Part shown: one piece after another, positions 49,561 through 60,820 of the stretch
Layout of the letters: every line of letters begins with the position of its first letter
How positions within the stretch are numbered: position 1 is the stretch's first letter
From: JAFDVL01 sp043736395
GTDB lineage: Bacteria > Acidobacteriota > Blastocatellia > RBC074
Assembly (NCBI GenBank): GCA_043736395.1
Contig: JAYTCQ010000354.1
Location: 1 to 64,000, forward strand
DNA: 64,000 nt
Reading direction: 5' to 3'
Translations under genes and position numbers: made by a program
The notes under the pieces: generated by a model
Database searches by the model: none
Seen by the model: only the letters and a program-made list of their open reading frames with translations
Told to the model about the DNA's origin: nothing

Positions 49561-51039
49561 TTACTGTTTGAGTGCAAGATCAAATCCGGTAGTTTGATTG
49601 AACTTGAGGTCATAACATTTGTTTGCGGTAGTCTGAATCCACGCTTGATCGGCACAAATGCCAAGCGTGGTAATCATTTCCGGAGCTTTGACGATAGTAG
49701 GACGAATAGTTGGATGATCGGGGGTCAGTTGAATAAGAAATTGTCGTTGGACGTCTATGCCAATTAAGAATTCGCCTTGCGTATGTGCCACCACCTGTAA
49801 CGTAGACAGCTGGAAAGGCAATGAAATTTTGCTAAGCACGGTTCCATCCGACTGCATCACCATTAATGTTGAAGAGGCTCCACCTTCTATGGTGACAACG
49901 TCTCCGGCAAAGCGGCGTAATGCGACGATCGGTGGAAGCCCGTAAAGCGGTGCTTCAAGTGTGATGGTTCGCTCACCGATCCCTGCAATAAAATTTCGAT
50001 CATCACGACCAGCCATTTGAATGGGCGATGTAGCACTCACAGCGGCTACACCATTTTTACCAAGCAGATATTGCCCCGCAGGCGCGCCCAAACCTTGCAG
50101 GATCATAGCTTCACCTTTACGGATTACGCTCCATCCTGAGAGAGGATCGTGAGCTAATTCAAGTTCAGATTTTTCGGGTGAGTCGTTAAAGAAAATTTCA
50201 CGGCGATCTTCACTGGTGCTCAAAGCACGATCAAAGGCGCAAGCAAATTCATAGACCGTGGCATATCGTTCGTTAGGATTTTTTGCCAGTGCGCGATAGA
50301 GCACGTCACCAACATTAAAATCCAACCCTGCCAGATTTGGCGTCTTTTGCAAATGTCCATGTAAGACATCGGCAATCATTCCTGTGAAAGGACGTTTGCC
50401 ACTTAATAATTCAACAGCTATGACGCCTAACGCATAAATATCGGCGCGCGTATCGCATTCACCGTTGATTTGTTCGGGAGCAATATAGGCGGGTGATCCG
50501 CCTTGCCCACGTGCGTTGTCGTTGCGCACGCAATCCGAAGTTCCTAAATCTGCCAGACACAATCGTGGAAATAAGCAGTCATCGGAAAACAAAATATTTT
50601 CGGGTTTGAGATCACGATGCACAATGGCTTTGGCGTGTAAGGCGCTCAGTCCCCGCGCAATTTCAGTGATGGCATGACGCGCAAATTCTGTGGTGACAAT
50701 GCCATCTTTCATGCGCCCACGCAAAGAACCGCCTTCGGCTAATTGATATGTCACGTATCGCGTTTGTGCATCGGCATAGCCCAAATCAAGCGCAGTGAGC
50801 AGATTCGGATGATTGAATTCAAATCCCACGCCAGCTTCGCGCACAAATCCATCGCCGGGTCGCGGTGCAGAGAATAATTTCAAGGCAACAAAATCACCGC
50901 TACGCAAATCACAAGCCTGATAAACGCAACTGTAGGCTCCGCGCCCGATTTCCTGAAGTAATTCGTAATCACCAATGCGCGCGCCGATTAACTCTGCCGA
51001 GTTTCGTAATGATTCTTTTTCTGTAAGGGTTGCCTTCAT
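49561..51039 (-). CDS. Ser/Thr protein kinase with C-terminal beta-rich domain, in bilin/gas vesicle run
   Basis: A 492-aa kinase: Gly loop IGRGAYSCVYQ, lysine in VALK (K54), HRDLKPENIL (141-150), DLG (164-166) instead of DFG, APEQ activation segment. The kinase domain ends near residue 275. The remaining roughly 200 residues have repeated short strands (ERTITLEAPLYGLPPIVAL, GDVVTIEGG, STLQVVAHTQGEFLIGID) as in a small beta-propeller sensor. No membrane segment. It may pass a signal between the bilin proteins and vesicle genes. Catalytic residues are intact, so activity is expected. Confidence 0.87.
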   Translation of the reverse strand: MKATLTEKESLRNSAELIGARIGDYELLQEIGRGAYSCVYQACDLRSGDFVALKLFSAPRPGDGFVREAGVGFEFNHPNLLTALDLGYADAQTRYVTYQLAEGGSLRGRMKDGIVTTEFARHAITEIARGLSALHAKAIVHRDLKPENILFSDDCLFPRLCLADLGTSDCVRNDNARGQGGSPAYIAPEQINGECDTRADIYALGVIAVELLSGKRPFTGMIADVLHGHLQKTPNLAGLDFNVGDVLYRALAKNPNERYATVYEFACAFDRALSTSEDRREIFFNDSPEKSELELAHDPLSGWSVIRKGEAMILQGLGAPAGQYLLGKNGVAAVSATSPIQMAGRDDRNFIAGIGERTITLEAPLYGLPPIVALRRFAGDVVTIEGGASSTLMVMQSDGTVLSKISLPFQLSTLQVVAHTQGEFLIGIDVQRQFLIQLTPDHPTIRPTIVKAPEMITTLGICADQAWIQTTANKCYDLKFNQTTGFDLALKQ

Positions 51040-51125
51040 GCAGAAATCACAAAGCCGATGTAAAAATCAGAAGTGGAAATAATCGTTCCCCAGCATCTGA
51101 TTCTTACGATCCGCTTCTTTACAAT

Positions 51126-51779
51126 TTACTGTTTGAGCTGTGCCTGAATGTCATCCTTACTGGTTCCTTTTTTTACCCAGTTAGGAACTTCATTCAAGCG
51201 TTCGCTAAGGCCCAGAACAAAGGTGCAATTTGCATCGCCGCGCGCTACACATGAAATTTCATGTGCCGCTATTGCAGAATTACTGGCGTGTGAAAACATG
51301 CCCGCTAATGCACCTGCTGCCAAATGATCAATTGGCATTCCTTTGGCGTCGCGTCCGCTTTTGGCAAACACTTCCGCGAAGGGCGTATCCGAAACCTGAG
51401 CGTAAATCAAACCTTGTTTGATGTTGTTCAGTTCAAAGCTCAACTTGCCCCAGCCTTGCGTTCCCCAGGCTTCAACCAGCGAAGCATGAACATGTGCGGT
51501 TGGTAATTCTTCCAACGCTGAACCGTAATACGCACTCAGCTCTTTTTCGTAGCGCTGCATTTGTCGGCGTCCCCACCATTCGCCGCATTTGTAGAGCACA
51601 ACCGGCCACGCCTGCCCGCATTCATCTTCGAGGCTTTCCAATAAGCCCAGCGTAAATTCAAACGGGAATGCCACCAGGCGCGTACCGCTGCGTGAAGTGA
51701 TGACGCCTTTTCCAGCGTCTAAATCAACGTAGTCAAGATGCGAAAAATAATTCGCTTTCATGGCTGTAGCCAGACTCAT
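51126..51779 (-). CDS. V4R-domain protein (copy B)
   Basis: A 217-aa protein ending in a V4R (4-vinyl reductase) domain: AGALAGMFSHASNSAIAAHEISCVARGDANCTFVLG, with the typical E..C...G...C.F pattern. V4R domains bind small hydrophobic ligands or tetrapyrrole precursors. The start is the ATG at 51779, seven bases after GGAGG; the frame is open to 51842. It lies 21 bp downstream of the BBAG gene; two V4R proteins are a defining part of BBAG clusters. Confidence 0.88.
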   Translation of the reverse strand: MSLATAMKANYFSHLDYVDLDAGKGVITSRSGTRLVAFPFEFTLGLLESLEDECGQAWPVVLYKCGEWWGRRQMQRYEKELSAYYGSALEELPTAHVHASLVEAWGTQGWGKLSFELNNIKQGLIYAQVSDTPFAEVFAKSGRDAKGMPIDHLAAGALAGMFSHASNSAIAAHEISCVARGDANCTFVLGLSERLNEVPNWVKKGTSKDDIQAQLKQ

Positions 51780-51799
51780 AACGTTTCCTCCCGTACAAA

Positions 51800-52303
51800 T
51801 TAATTGGATTGCCCTGCGGCTGCGGCCTGTTCTTCCGAACACAGCACATCAATCACGACACTGACATATTGATTGATCTCTTCTGCATCTTCGGCACTCA
51901 TTTCCTGACGTACCAAATCCTGCACGGTTTCATAAGTGCTGCGGACAAAGTTCGTATCAATGTCCATGGACATGAAGATCGTTTTCAACCAATACAACAA
52001 CTTTTGACGAAGCATTTCCGGATCGCCATTGACCATCGCCAAGGCGCAGTACCGTAAAACCAGCGTCACATCACGCATACCTTTTTCGGCAGCTTGAGGA
52101 TGTTTTTGCGGAAAGTCAGGGAATTTTTCAAATGACTTATCCACCGTTGCCGCCACGATATTTTTTTCCTTCTCTTCCAATCGTTGCATGATGGCGAGGC
52201 GACGTTCATACGCACGTGCAGTCTCGATGATGGTGTTATTTTCTTCAGGGGTGAAGTACCGGCCTTCGGCACTTCGCATGATGTCAGCAATTTGTCTATT
52301 CAT
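51800..52303 (-). CDS. phycobiliprotein-like globin (BBAG)
   Basis: A 167-aa all-helical protein that follows allophycocyanin/phycocyanin subunits along its length: N-terminal helices then RYFTPEENNTIIE, YERRLAIMQRLEE, NIVAATVDKSFEKFPDF, MRDVTLVLRYCALAMVNGDPEML, and INQYVSVVIDVL. The MRD..LVLRY..LAMV.GD segment is the chromophore-helix signature; R77 and D78 align with the Arg-Asp that grips the bilin. The chromophore cysteine (Cys84) is replaced by G75; a nearby C86 exists. This fits bilin biosynthesis-associated globins, not light-harvesting subunits. The ATG at 52303 is preferred over TTG 52312, which sits too close to AAGGA. Confidence 0.85.
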   Translation of the reverse strand: MNRQIADIMRSAEGRYFTPEENNTIIETARAYERRLAIMQRLEEKEKNIVAATVDKSFEKFPDFPQKHPQAAEKGMRDVTLVLRYCALAMVNGDPEMLRQKLLYWLKTIFMSMDIDTNFVRSTYETVQDLVRQEMSAEDAEEINQYVSVVIDVLCSEEQAAAAGQSN

Positions 52304-52320
52304 AGATGGCAAAGTCCTTT

Positions 52321-52935
52321 CTAGGAGCGAGTGTTTCCGCCGTCACTGACAAGAAATTCTTCCAGCAATCCGGCAATATTTAATCCATTTGTATTGATTG
52401 AAGGGCTAGGCCATTTGGTCTTAATTGACTCAAGTGTGTAGCCTTCCTGAGATTTCGATTCTGTCATTGCGGCTGGAGCAGGCGCTTCTTCCACACCATT
52501 TCCGCTCAGCCAAGCCAAAAGATTTTTCCAGGGTTGCACGGCAAGGCTTAATTGAAGTGCAACACGAACGGTTGAGGTCTCAACATCAGTTGCAGTCGCG
52601 AGCGCCGGAGCTGCTACAATTTCTTCGACAGGTTCTTGATACCCCGACAGAAATTGAAGTGTATCTTTCCAGGGTCTGACCGCTAATGAAAGAGATTTAT
52701 TATTGATTTTCTTGATGGCCACATCGGTCGCAGCCGCTGAAGAAGCTTCTATGCCAGGTGCAATATCTACACTCAAAGCATGTGCCGGAGCGCCCGCCAG
52801 AGCTGCTCCGTCGAGCGAATCAGATGATAGTGCGGCATCTTTGTTTTTCGCATTATTTTCAGCGGATTCATTACTGCCTTCGCCGACAAAATCTTGCAGG
52901 AATGAACCTAGTGTTTGCGTGGGAACTTTTTGCAT
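52321..52935 (-). CDS. unknown protein with two LSLAVxPWK repeats
   Basis: A 204-aa protein, not recognised. Two matching motifs stand about 50 residues apart: SLSLAVRPWKDTLQFLSG (about 81-98) and QLSLAVQPWKNLLAWLSG (about 128-145). The ends also echo one another (LGSFLQDFVGEG near residue 10, IAGLLEEFLVSDGG near the C-terminus). Ala/Pro/Ser-rich linkers separate them, so short docking helices on a flexible chain are likely. GGAGGT precedes the ATG. It lies 17 bp before the BBAG gene, between it and a V4R gene. Confidence 0.75.
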   Translation of the reverse strand: MQKVPTQTLGSFLQDFVGEGSNESAENNAKNKDAALSSDSLDGAALAGAPAHALSVDIAPGIEASSAAATDVAIKKINNKSLSLAVRPWKDTLQFLSGYQEPVEEIVAAPALATATDVETSTVRVALQLSLAVQPWKNLLAWLSGNGVEEAPAPAAMTESKSQEGYTLESIKTKWPSPSINTNGLNIAGLLEEFLVSDGGNTRS

Positions 52936-52955
52936 AATGAGTCTTCACCTCCGGT

Positions 52956-53621
52956 TCACTCTGAAATTTTTTCGATGATTTCGGTCGCGGAAGCGCCTTC
53001 ACGCAGCCAGAATTCTGCCGCATCAATACGATTGCCTGAACCAATAATGAATTTGCAGAAATCCTCGCCCATCGCGTAACACTGCACTTCGATGCCGGAG
53101 AGATCGCGCTGTGTCAAATACGTGAAGACACCTGCGAACATTCCTGCGTAAACGTGGCAAACTGGTTTGCCAACATTGCCCAGGCTTTTCGCAACGGCAC
53201 TATCGAACAGGTCAATAAAAATCATGCCTTGCTTGCGCTGCGAAGTGTTGACCTTCCAAGCTCCCCAGCCTTCAGCCTGTAACGGCCACCACCAGGTTTC
53301 CAGAAAGAAATTCGCGTTCATTTCGCTGAGCTTTTTCCCGAATTCCGCTTCAACCATTGGCACGAAGGTTTTCATGTCCTCCAAGCCCCAGCGAAATCCT
53401 GCCTTATACATAATCATCGCCGAAGCGTCGCCGACTTCTTCTTCCAATCCTTGCTGCAATCCAACGACGAAATCTTCTGTCGCCAGAAAAGTACGCAGAC
53501 CAGCGCGTGTGTGCACAGTGCCTTTGTCAGAAGCAAAGTTGAAAAAATCTTCGCGGGTATAATAATTATGTTTGATCGGCTGCTGGCCGATGATTACTTC
53601 TTGAGCGGTCATTTCGATCAT
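52956..53621 (-). CDS. V4R-domain protein (copy A)
   Basis: A 221-aa protein of the same build as 51126-51779: an N-terminal region (REDFFNFASDKGTVHTRAGLRTFLAT against the partner's YVDLDAGKGVITSRSGTRLVAF), an EAEFGKKLSEMNANFFLETWWWPLQAEGWGAW centre, and V4R end SGIEVQCYAMGEDFCKFIIG. The ATG at 53621 has AAAGGAG eight bases upstream. The two V4R proteins may form a heterodimer that carries or modifies the bilin. Confidence 0.87.
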   Translation of the reverse strand: MIEMTAQEVIIGQQPIKHNYYTREDFFNFASDKGTVHTRAGLRTFLATEDFVVGLQQGLEEEVGDASAMIMYKAGFRWGLEDMKTFVPMVEAEFGKKLSEMNANFFLETWWWPLQAEGWGAWKVNTSQRKQGMIFIDLFDSAVAKSLGNVGKPVCHVYAGMFAGVFTYLTQRDLSGIEVQCYAMGEDFCKFIIGSGNRIDAAEFWLREGASATEIIEKISE

Positions 53622-53664
53622 TTGCAAAACTCCTTTTGTTATCCACTAAAAAATGTGCGCGGGA

Positions 53665-54150
53665 TTACATAATGCGCTCAGACGCCTGCAACATTTCGAG
53701 CACATCCGTCTCGATATTTTTGAGCGACATGATCACACTGCGCGTAATGATTTTGCCCTGTGGAATCAAGGCGACGCCTGTCACCGGATGAATAATTGTT
53801 TCATCCGCACGGCGTCCGATTAATGATTCCAGACTGGCGAGCGACTCCAGATAAATCCCTTGTGGGACTTCGACGACACAACCATCGGCAATGATTTTCG
53901 CCTGGCAGGCAAGCCGGGAAGCGGCGGTCGTGCCGGAAATAAGTGACAAGGTTGAGATTTCACGTGGCGTTTGTGGCGATAGCGAGCCATTCCCGTCCAG
54001 CACTTTAATGTGGCAGGTGGCACATAATCCTTTGCCTCCGCAAACTGCTTTGACGCGACCCTGTGATTGCGCCAGTAACACAGAAATTACATTGGCGCGC
54101 GTGAGAACATCTATGTCTGTTCCAATTGGTTCGATACGGATATTTTTCAT
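53665..54150 (-). CDS. 2Fe-2S ferredoxin-like protein
   Basis: A 161-aa protein whose first 90 residues are a plant-type 2Fe-2S ferredoxin: C37, C43 and C46 (CGGKGLCATC) and C82 (LACQ). A C-terminal extension of about 70 residues (TIIHPVTGVALIPQGKIITRSVI, NIETDVLEMLQASERIM) is unassigned. It could deliver electrons to the bilin reductase encoded downstream, which needs ferredoxin. It overlaps the upstream gene by 4 bp. Confidence 0.93.
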   Translation of the reverse strand: MKNIRIEPIGTDIDVLTRANVISVLLAQSQGRVKAVCGGKGLCATCHIKVLDGNGSLSPQTPREISTLSLISGTTAASRLACQAKIIADGCVVEVPQGIYLESLASLESLIGRRADETIIHPVTGVALIPQGKIITRSVIMSLKNIETDVLEMLQASERIM

Positions 54151-54650
54151 GCTCCGCCTCCTTTAAAAAGATAAAAATTCAGTGCTTCACGTTCAATTGT
54201 TTCGGTTGGTTCTGGTGCTTCCGGCACTTCGTCTTTTTCGCCAGCCAAAATCTGCTGAAGGTAAAGATTCTTAACCAAAAAAGTTGACCTGCCAGTGGGG
54301 ATTCCATCTTTGGTGAGGAGCGAAGCGGCTTGGTGATTAAAAGGAATAATTAATTGTGTGGGCAGGTCTACAGCTACCAATAAACTCAGCGAAAGAAACT
54401 CTCTTGCCCATTGCGAGGCTAACTGGAAATCCTGCGGCTTAGCTGCCAGCTCTGGTTCGCTAACTTGAATCGTTGCCTCTTTAGACACAGAAAAAAGGTC
54501 ACGCCAGACATCTGGTCGCGTCTGCCTCCAATTGTTGACGACCGAACTCCGCCCCAAATAGCCAGCAGCCATGAGCGAAATTTCGCTCAACCCTGCGGCA
54601 ATCTTATCCAGCGTATTAAACTGTAAAGGGAGATATTCCATCTGTGGCAT
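54147..54650 (-). CDS. unknown protein, first gene of bilin/gas vesicle run
   Basis: A 167-aa protein, not recognised, with no signal peptide or clear motif. Mostly helical with GLSEISLMAAGYLGRSSVVNNW near the start and an acidic Pro-rich stretch (EVPEAPEPTETIE) near the end. Translationally coupled to the ferredoxin gene (ATGA overlap), so probably a partner of it. It lies first in the co-directional run, with a palindrome 45 bp upstream. Confidence 0.65.
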   Translation of the reverse strand: MPQMEYLPLQFNTLDKIAAGLSEISLMAAGYLGRSSVVNNWRQTRPDVWRDLFSVSKEATIQVSEPELAAKPQDFQLASQWAREFLSLSLLVAVDLPTQLIIPFNHQAASLLTKDGIPTGRSTFLVKNLYLQQILAGEKDEVPEAPEPTETIEREALNFYLFKGGGA

Positions 54651-55023
54651 ACATCAAGGAAGGGCAATTTCTAGACAAGTTTTACCCTACAACCTTTGAA
54701 AATTTGTCGTAAATTTTCAAAATGAAACGAAACGTGAGGAGCCAGTCAGTTTCAAAAATAAGCCCGGGTAGAAAGCTTAAAAAACCAGCTCAGACTTGGA
54801 GGAGCCAATCCGGCAACAACACATCATCACCGTCTAACATTGTTTATCATAGGCTAATTAAATGTGTCAACTTATAATATTTTCAGGGCTTTAGTTAGAA
54901 TATATCCTCAACTATGCAGGCAAGTTAGCAGAATTTTTTATTTGGTTTTCAGGTTGGATACACTGGTGACAGCGATGATAGAAAGTACAAATAGTGTGCT
55001 GCCTGGAGGTAAAAAATCAGGAA
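54651..55023 (-). promoter_or_regulatory. upstream region of bilin/gas vesicle run, with 11-bp inverted repeat
   Basis: No gene. A perfect inverted repeat, TTTGAAAATTT at 54695-54705 and AAATTTTCAAA at 54711-54721 with a GTCGT spacer, lies about 45 bp before the first gene. The size and spacing suit a dimeric regulator. Its A/T-rich arms make a terminator less likely. The region from 54750 to 55023 also receives the 3' end of mnmA-adjacent DNA and shows nothing else clear. Confidence 0.5.
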
Positions 55024-56166
55024 TTATTGAATCCATCCGCCGCCAACAACAACATCTTCATCAAAAAAAACCGTCGCCTGACCTGGAGTGATGGCACGTT
55101 GCGGTTCGTCGAAAGTGACGATGACGGTGTTGTTTTCTCCAGCTCTAATTGTGGCTTCGGCTTCTTTAGCACGAGAACGGATTTTCACGGTGACACGCAT
55201 TGGTTCCGTTAATTTTTCTACGGAAATCCAGTTGGGACGAACCGCAATCATTTCGCGTTTGAATAAATTTTCGTGCGCTCCGACGATGACTTGATTTTTG
55301 TCGGCATTCACTTCGACGACGTAAAGGGGATCACTGTGTGGACTCGATGGAGAAATTCCAACGCCGCGTCGTTGGCCTATTGTGTAGCGATGAATTCCTG
55401 AATGTTCGCCAATCACTTCGCCTTCTGTCGTCACGATGCTTCCGATCTGCGGAGCATTCGGACGTTTTTCGATTTGTACCAACGGCTGCGGCAAAGCTTT
55501 TTGCTCATCTAAATACCGATCAATAAATTTTGAATAATTGCCGTCCGGGATAAAACAAATTTCCTGGCTTTCGGCCTTTTGCGCCGTCGGCAATCCTGCC
55601 GCTTCGGCGATGTCACGCGCTTCCTGTTTGCTCATTCCACCCAATGGAAACAGAGCGTAGCTCAATTGTTCCTGCGTCAATTCAAATAAAAAATACGACT
55701 GATCTTTTGCCCGATTCGGCGAGCGCAGCAGCAACCAGCGACCACGATTTTCATCGTATTTCACGCCTGCATAATGCCCGGTAGCAACTTTCTCCGCGCC
55801 AACGCTTTTCGTCATTTCGACGAGCTTATCGAATTTTAAATAGGAATTGCACGCGACGCACGGACTAGGAGTTTGACCCTGCAAATATTTATCCACGAAC
55901 GGCGCGACGACATCGCGTTCAAATTCATCTTCGAGATTTAGAATATAAAACGGGAAGCCCAATTTATTCGCTACGACACGCGCATCGTATAAATCATCCA
56001 GCGAACAACAACGCGAAGGCAATGGTTCGCCATCTGGTCCAACATTGATGCGGCGCTGATTCCAAAGCTGCATCGAAAATCCGACCAGTTCGTGTCCTTG
56101 ATTTTTTAGCAAAGCGGCAGCAGTGGAACTGTCTACGCCTCCGCTCATCGCAACAGCAATCATCAT
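55024..56166 (-). CDS. mnmA: tRNA-specific 2-thiouridylase MnmA
   Basis: A 380-aa enzyme that thiolates U34 of tRNAs for Lys, Glu and Gln. The PP-loop SGGVDSS is near the N-terminus, the catalytic cysteines are in PSPCVACN and EICFIPD, with DQSYFLF and GEHSGIHRYTIGQRRG as further family marks, then the C-terminal beta-barrel. Full family length. The ATG at 56166 gives the normal N-terminus. Confidence 0.97.
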   Translation of the reverse strand: MMIAVAMSGGVDSSTAAALLKNQGHELVGFSMQLWNQRRINVGPDGEPLPSRCCSLDDLYDARVVANKLGFPFYILNLEDEFERDVVAPFVDKYLQGQTPSPCVACNSYLKFDKLVEMTKSVGAEKVATGHYAGVKYDENRGRWLLLRSPNRAKDQSYFLFELTQEQLSYALFPLGGMSKQEARDIAEAAGLPTAQKAESQEICFIPDGNYSKFIDRYLDEQKALPQPLVQIEKRPNAPQIGSIVTTEGEVIGEHSGIHRYTIGQRRGVGISPSSPHSDPLYVVEVNADKNQVIVGAHENLFKREMIAVRPNWISVEKLTEPMRVTVKIRSRAKEAEATIRAGENNTVIVTFDEPQRAITPGQATVFFDEDVVVGGGWIQ

Positions 56167-56305
56167 TTTTAATCTCAATTTGAAGCTTATTTTTCAGCTT
56201 TCAATTTTCAAATCATCGAATATTGATGCTAAGATACAAAGACGTATTCTAGCATAAGCTTCATTCGTACTGCACAAATCCAGGCAAAGGATCATTAATT
56301 TACCC

Positions 56306-57157
56306 ATGGCAAAAAGTTCGCCTATGAATTCCAAATCGCAAGCCTCACTCACCTCTGATCAGGTCTTAGAAAAATTTCGCATCTCTTCTGAACCTTATTA
56401 CTTAAATGTCAAAGAAGAAGCGAATATTTTCGAAAAAGCCTATAAATCCAAGCTGCCCGTGATGCTGAAAGGGCCAACCGGTTGCGGCAAAACGCGCTTT
56501 GTTCAGGCGATGGCGTACCGCTTGGGATTACCGCTCATCACCGTCGCGTGTCACGAAGATTTATCCGCAACTGATTTAATCGGACGCTTTTTGCTGGAAG
56601 GCGAAGAGACTGTTTGGCACGATGGCCCATTAACTACCGCCGTACGTCACGGCGCGATTTGTTACCTTGATGAAGTCGTCGAAGCCCGCAAAGACACGAT
56701 CGTTTGCATTCATCCATTAACCGATGACCGTCGTGTTTTGCCCGTCGAAAAAATCGGTGAATTACTCGGCGCGCCCGATAATTTTATGCTGGTGATTTCA
56801 TACAATCCCGGCTATCAAAGCGTCCTGAAAGATTTGAAGCAATCCACCCGACAAAGATTTATTTCGCTGGAATTCGATTACCCACCCGCTGAAGCCGAAG
56901 CGCAGATTGTCGCCCGTGAAGGTGGCGTCCAGGAAAGTATTGCACGTGATCTGGTGAAAATTGGGGAGAAAGTTCGCAACCTGAAAGGTCACGGATTAGA
57001 AGAAGGCGTCTCGACGCGCCTGCTGGTGTACGCTGCGCAAATGATTTCCGCTGGCGTAGATGCAATCACCGCCTGCGAAATCGCAATCGCCAGCCCCATC
57101 ACCGATGATTCCGAACTGCAACGCGGCATCCGTGAAATTGTCACAACTGTAGTGTAA
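56306..57157 (+). CDS. MoxR-type AAA+ ATPase, CbbQ/NorQ family
   Basis: A 283-aa ATPase with Walker A GPTGCGKTR, the CbbQ-type ACHEDLSATDLIGRFLLEGEETVWHDGPLT, Walker B ICYLDEVVEARKDT and the sensor ISYNPGYQ, then TRQRFISLEFDYP. CbbQ/NorQ proteins work with a VWA partner (CbbO/NorD) to activate metalloenzymes. The partner gene follows, but no Rubisco or NO reductase gene is in the window, so the client is unknown. Confidence 0.92.
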   Translation: MAKSSPMNSKSQASLTSDQVLEKFRISSEPYYLNVKEEANIFEKAYKSKLPVMLKGPTGCGKTRFVQAMAYRLGLPLITVACHEDLSATDLIGRFLLEGEETVWHDGPLTTAVRHGAICYLDEVVEARKDTIVCIHPLTDDRRVLPVEKIGELLGAPDNFMLVISYNPGYQSVLKDLKQSTRQRFISLEFDYPPAEAEAQIVAREGGVQESIARDLVKIGEKVRNLKGHGLEEGVSTRLLVYAAQMISAGVDAITACEIAIASPITDDSELQRGIREIVTTVV

Positions 57158-57164
57158 AAATGCA

Positions 57165-57221
57165 GGGAGCAGGGCTAAGGGAACAAGGAAATATTAATCC
57201 TTTTTCTCTCGCCCTGCTCCC
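57165..57221. repeat. inverted repeat between CbbQ-like and CbbO-like genes
   Basis: GGGAGCAGGGC (57165-57175) and GCCCTGCTCCC (57211-57221) form a perfect 11-bp stem with a 35-base loop. It fills most of the 78-bp gap and may act as a stabiliser or weak terminator setting the ratio of the two proteins. Confidence 0.55.
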
Positions 57222-57235
57222 TAATCCCTTTCTTT

Positions 57236-60367
<3,132 letters not shown>

Positions 60368-60373
60368 TACATT

Positions 60374-60820
60374 TCAGATATTTTTCTGTCTTGGATCGTC
60401 TTCAGGTGGATGCCTGTTGACTGCCACATCAGCTTCTCGAATTAACAATACACGTTCTCGATTAAACTCAAATAAGTCAGATGTTGCCCTCCCGATGTTG
60501 GTCAATGGAAAGATTCTGAGTCCATCAGCCGACCAGATAAAATGATCTGCCCAGTTATTATTACGAGGATTAAAAATAAAAACTTCATCGCCACTTTCGG
60601 CGTCCATGGCTTTTTGTTTTCCAGATTTACGACGATTACAAAAGAAACAGGCTAAGGCAAGATTATCTAAAGATTCTGAACCGCTTTCTGTGACAGGAAT
60701 TACATGATCAATAGTAAACCGCACGTATTGCCAACGTTCATTGGTGTGACAATACTCACATAAACGATTAGCACGCTGACGAACTTGTGTTTGAAGAAGA
60801 GTAGAAAATTTACGAGGCAC
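60374..60820 (-). CDS. HNH endonuclease (second pair)
   Basis: A 148-aa HNH protein: RLCEYCHTNERW, FTIDHVIPVTESGSESLDNLALACFFCNRRKSGK, with two CxxC knuckles and the DH catalytic pair, then FNPRNNNWADHFIW and GRATSDLFEFNRERVLLIRE. It shares the knuckle order and the FNP.N.NW.DHF element with the HNH protein at 15282. It overlaps its partner by 11 bp. Confidence 0.92.
   Translation of the reverse strand: MPRKFSTLLQTQVRQRANRLCEYCHTNERWQYVRFTIDHVIPVTESGSESLDNLALACFFCNRRKSGKQKAMDAESGDEVFIFNPRNNNWADHFIWSADGLRIFPLTNIGRATSDLFEFNRERVLLIREADVAVNRHPPEDDPRQKNI

Noticed and set aside
51800..52303. Evidence for a cyanobacterial origin or a phycobilisome
   Set aside because: No linker, lyase, phycocyanin pair or photosystem gene is present, the chromophore Cys is missing, and the surrounding genes are acidobacterial in type.
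56306..57157. Second gvpN
   Set aside because: The sequence has CbbQ-type motifs and a VWA partner, and lies outside the vesicle run on the other strand.
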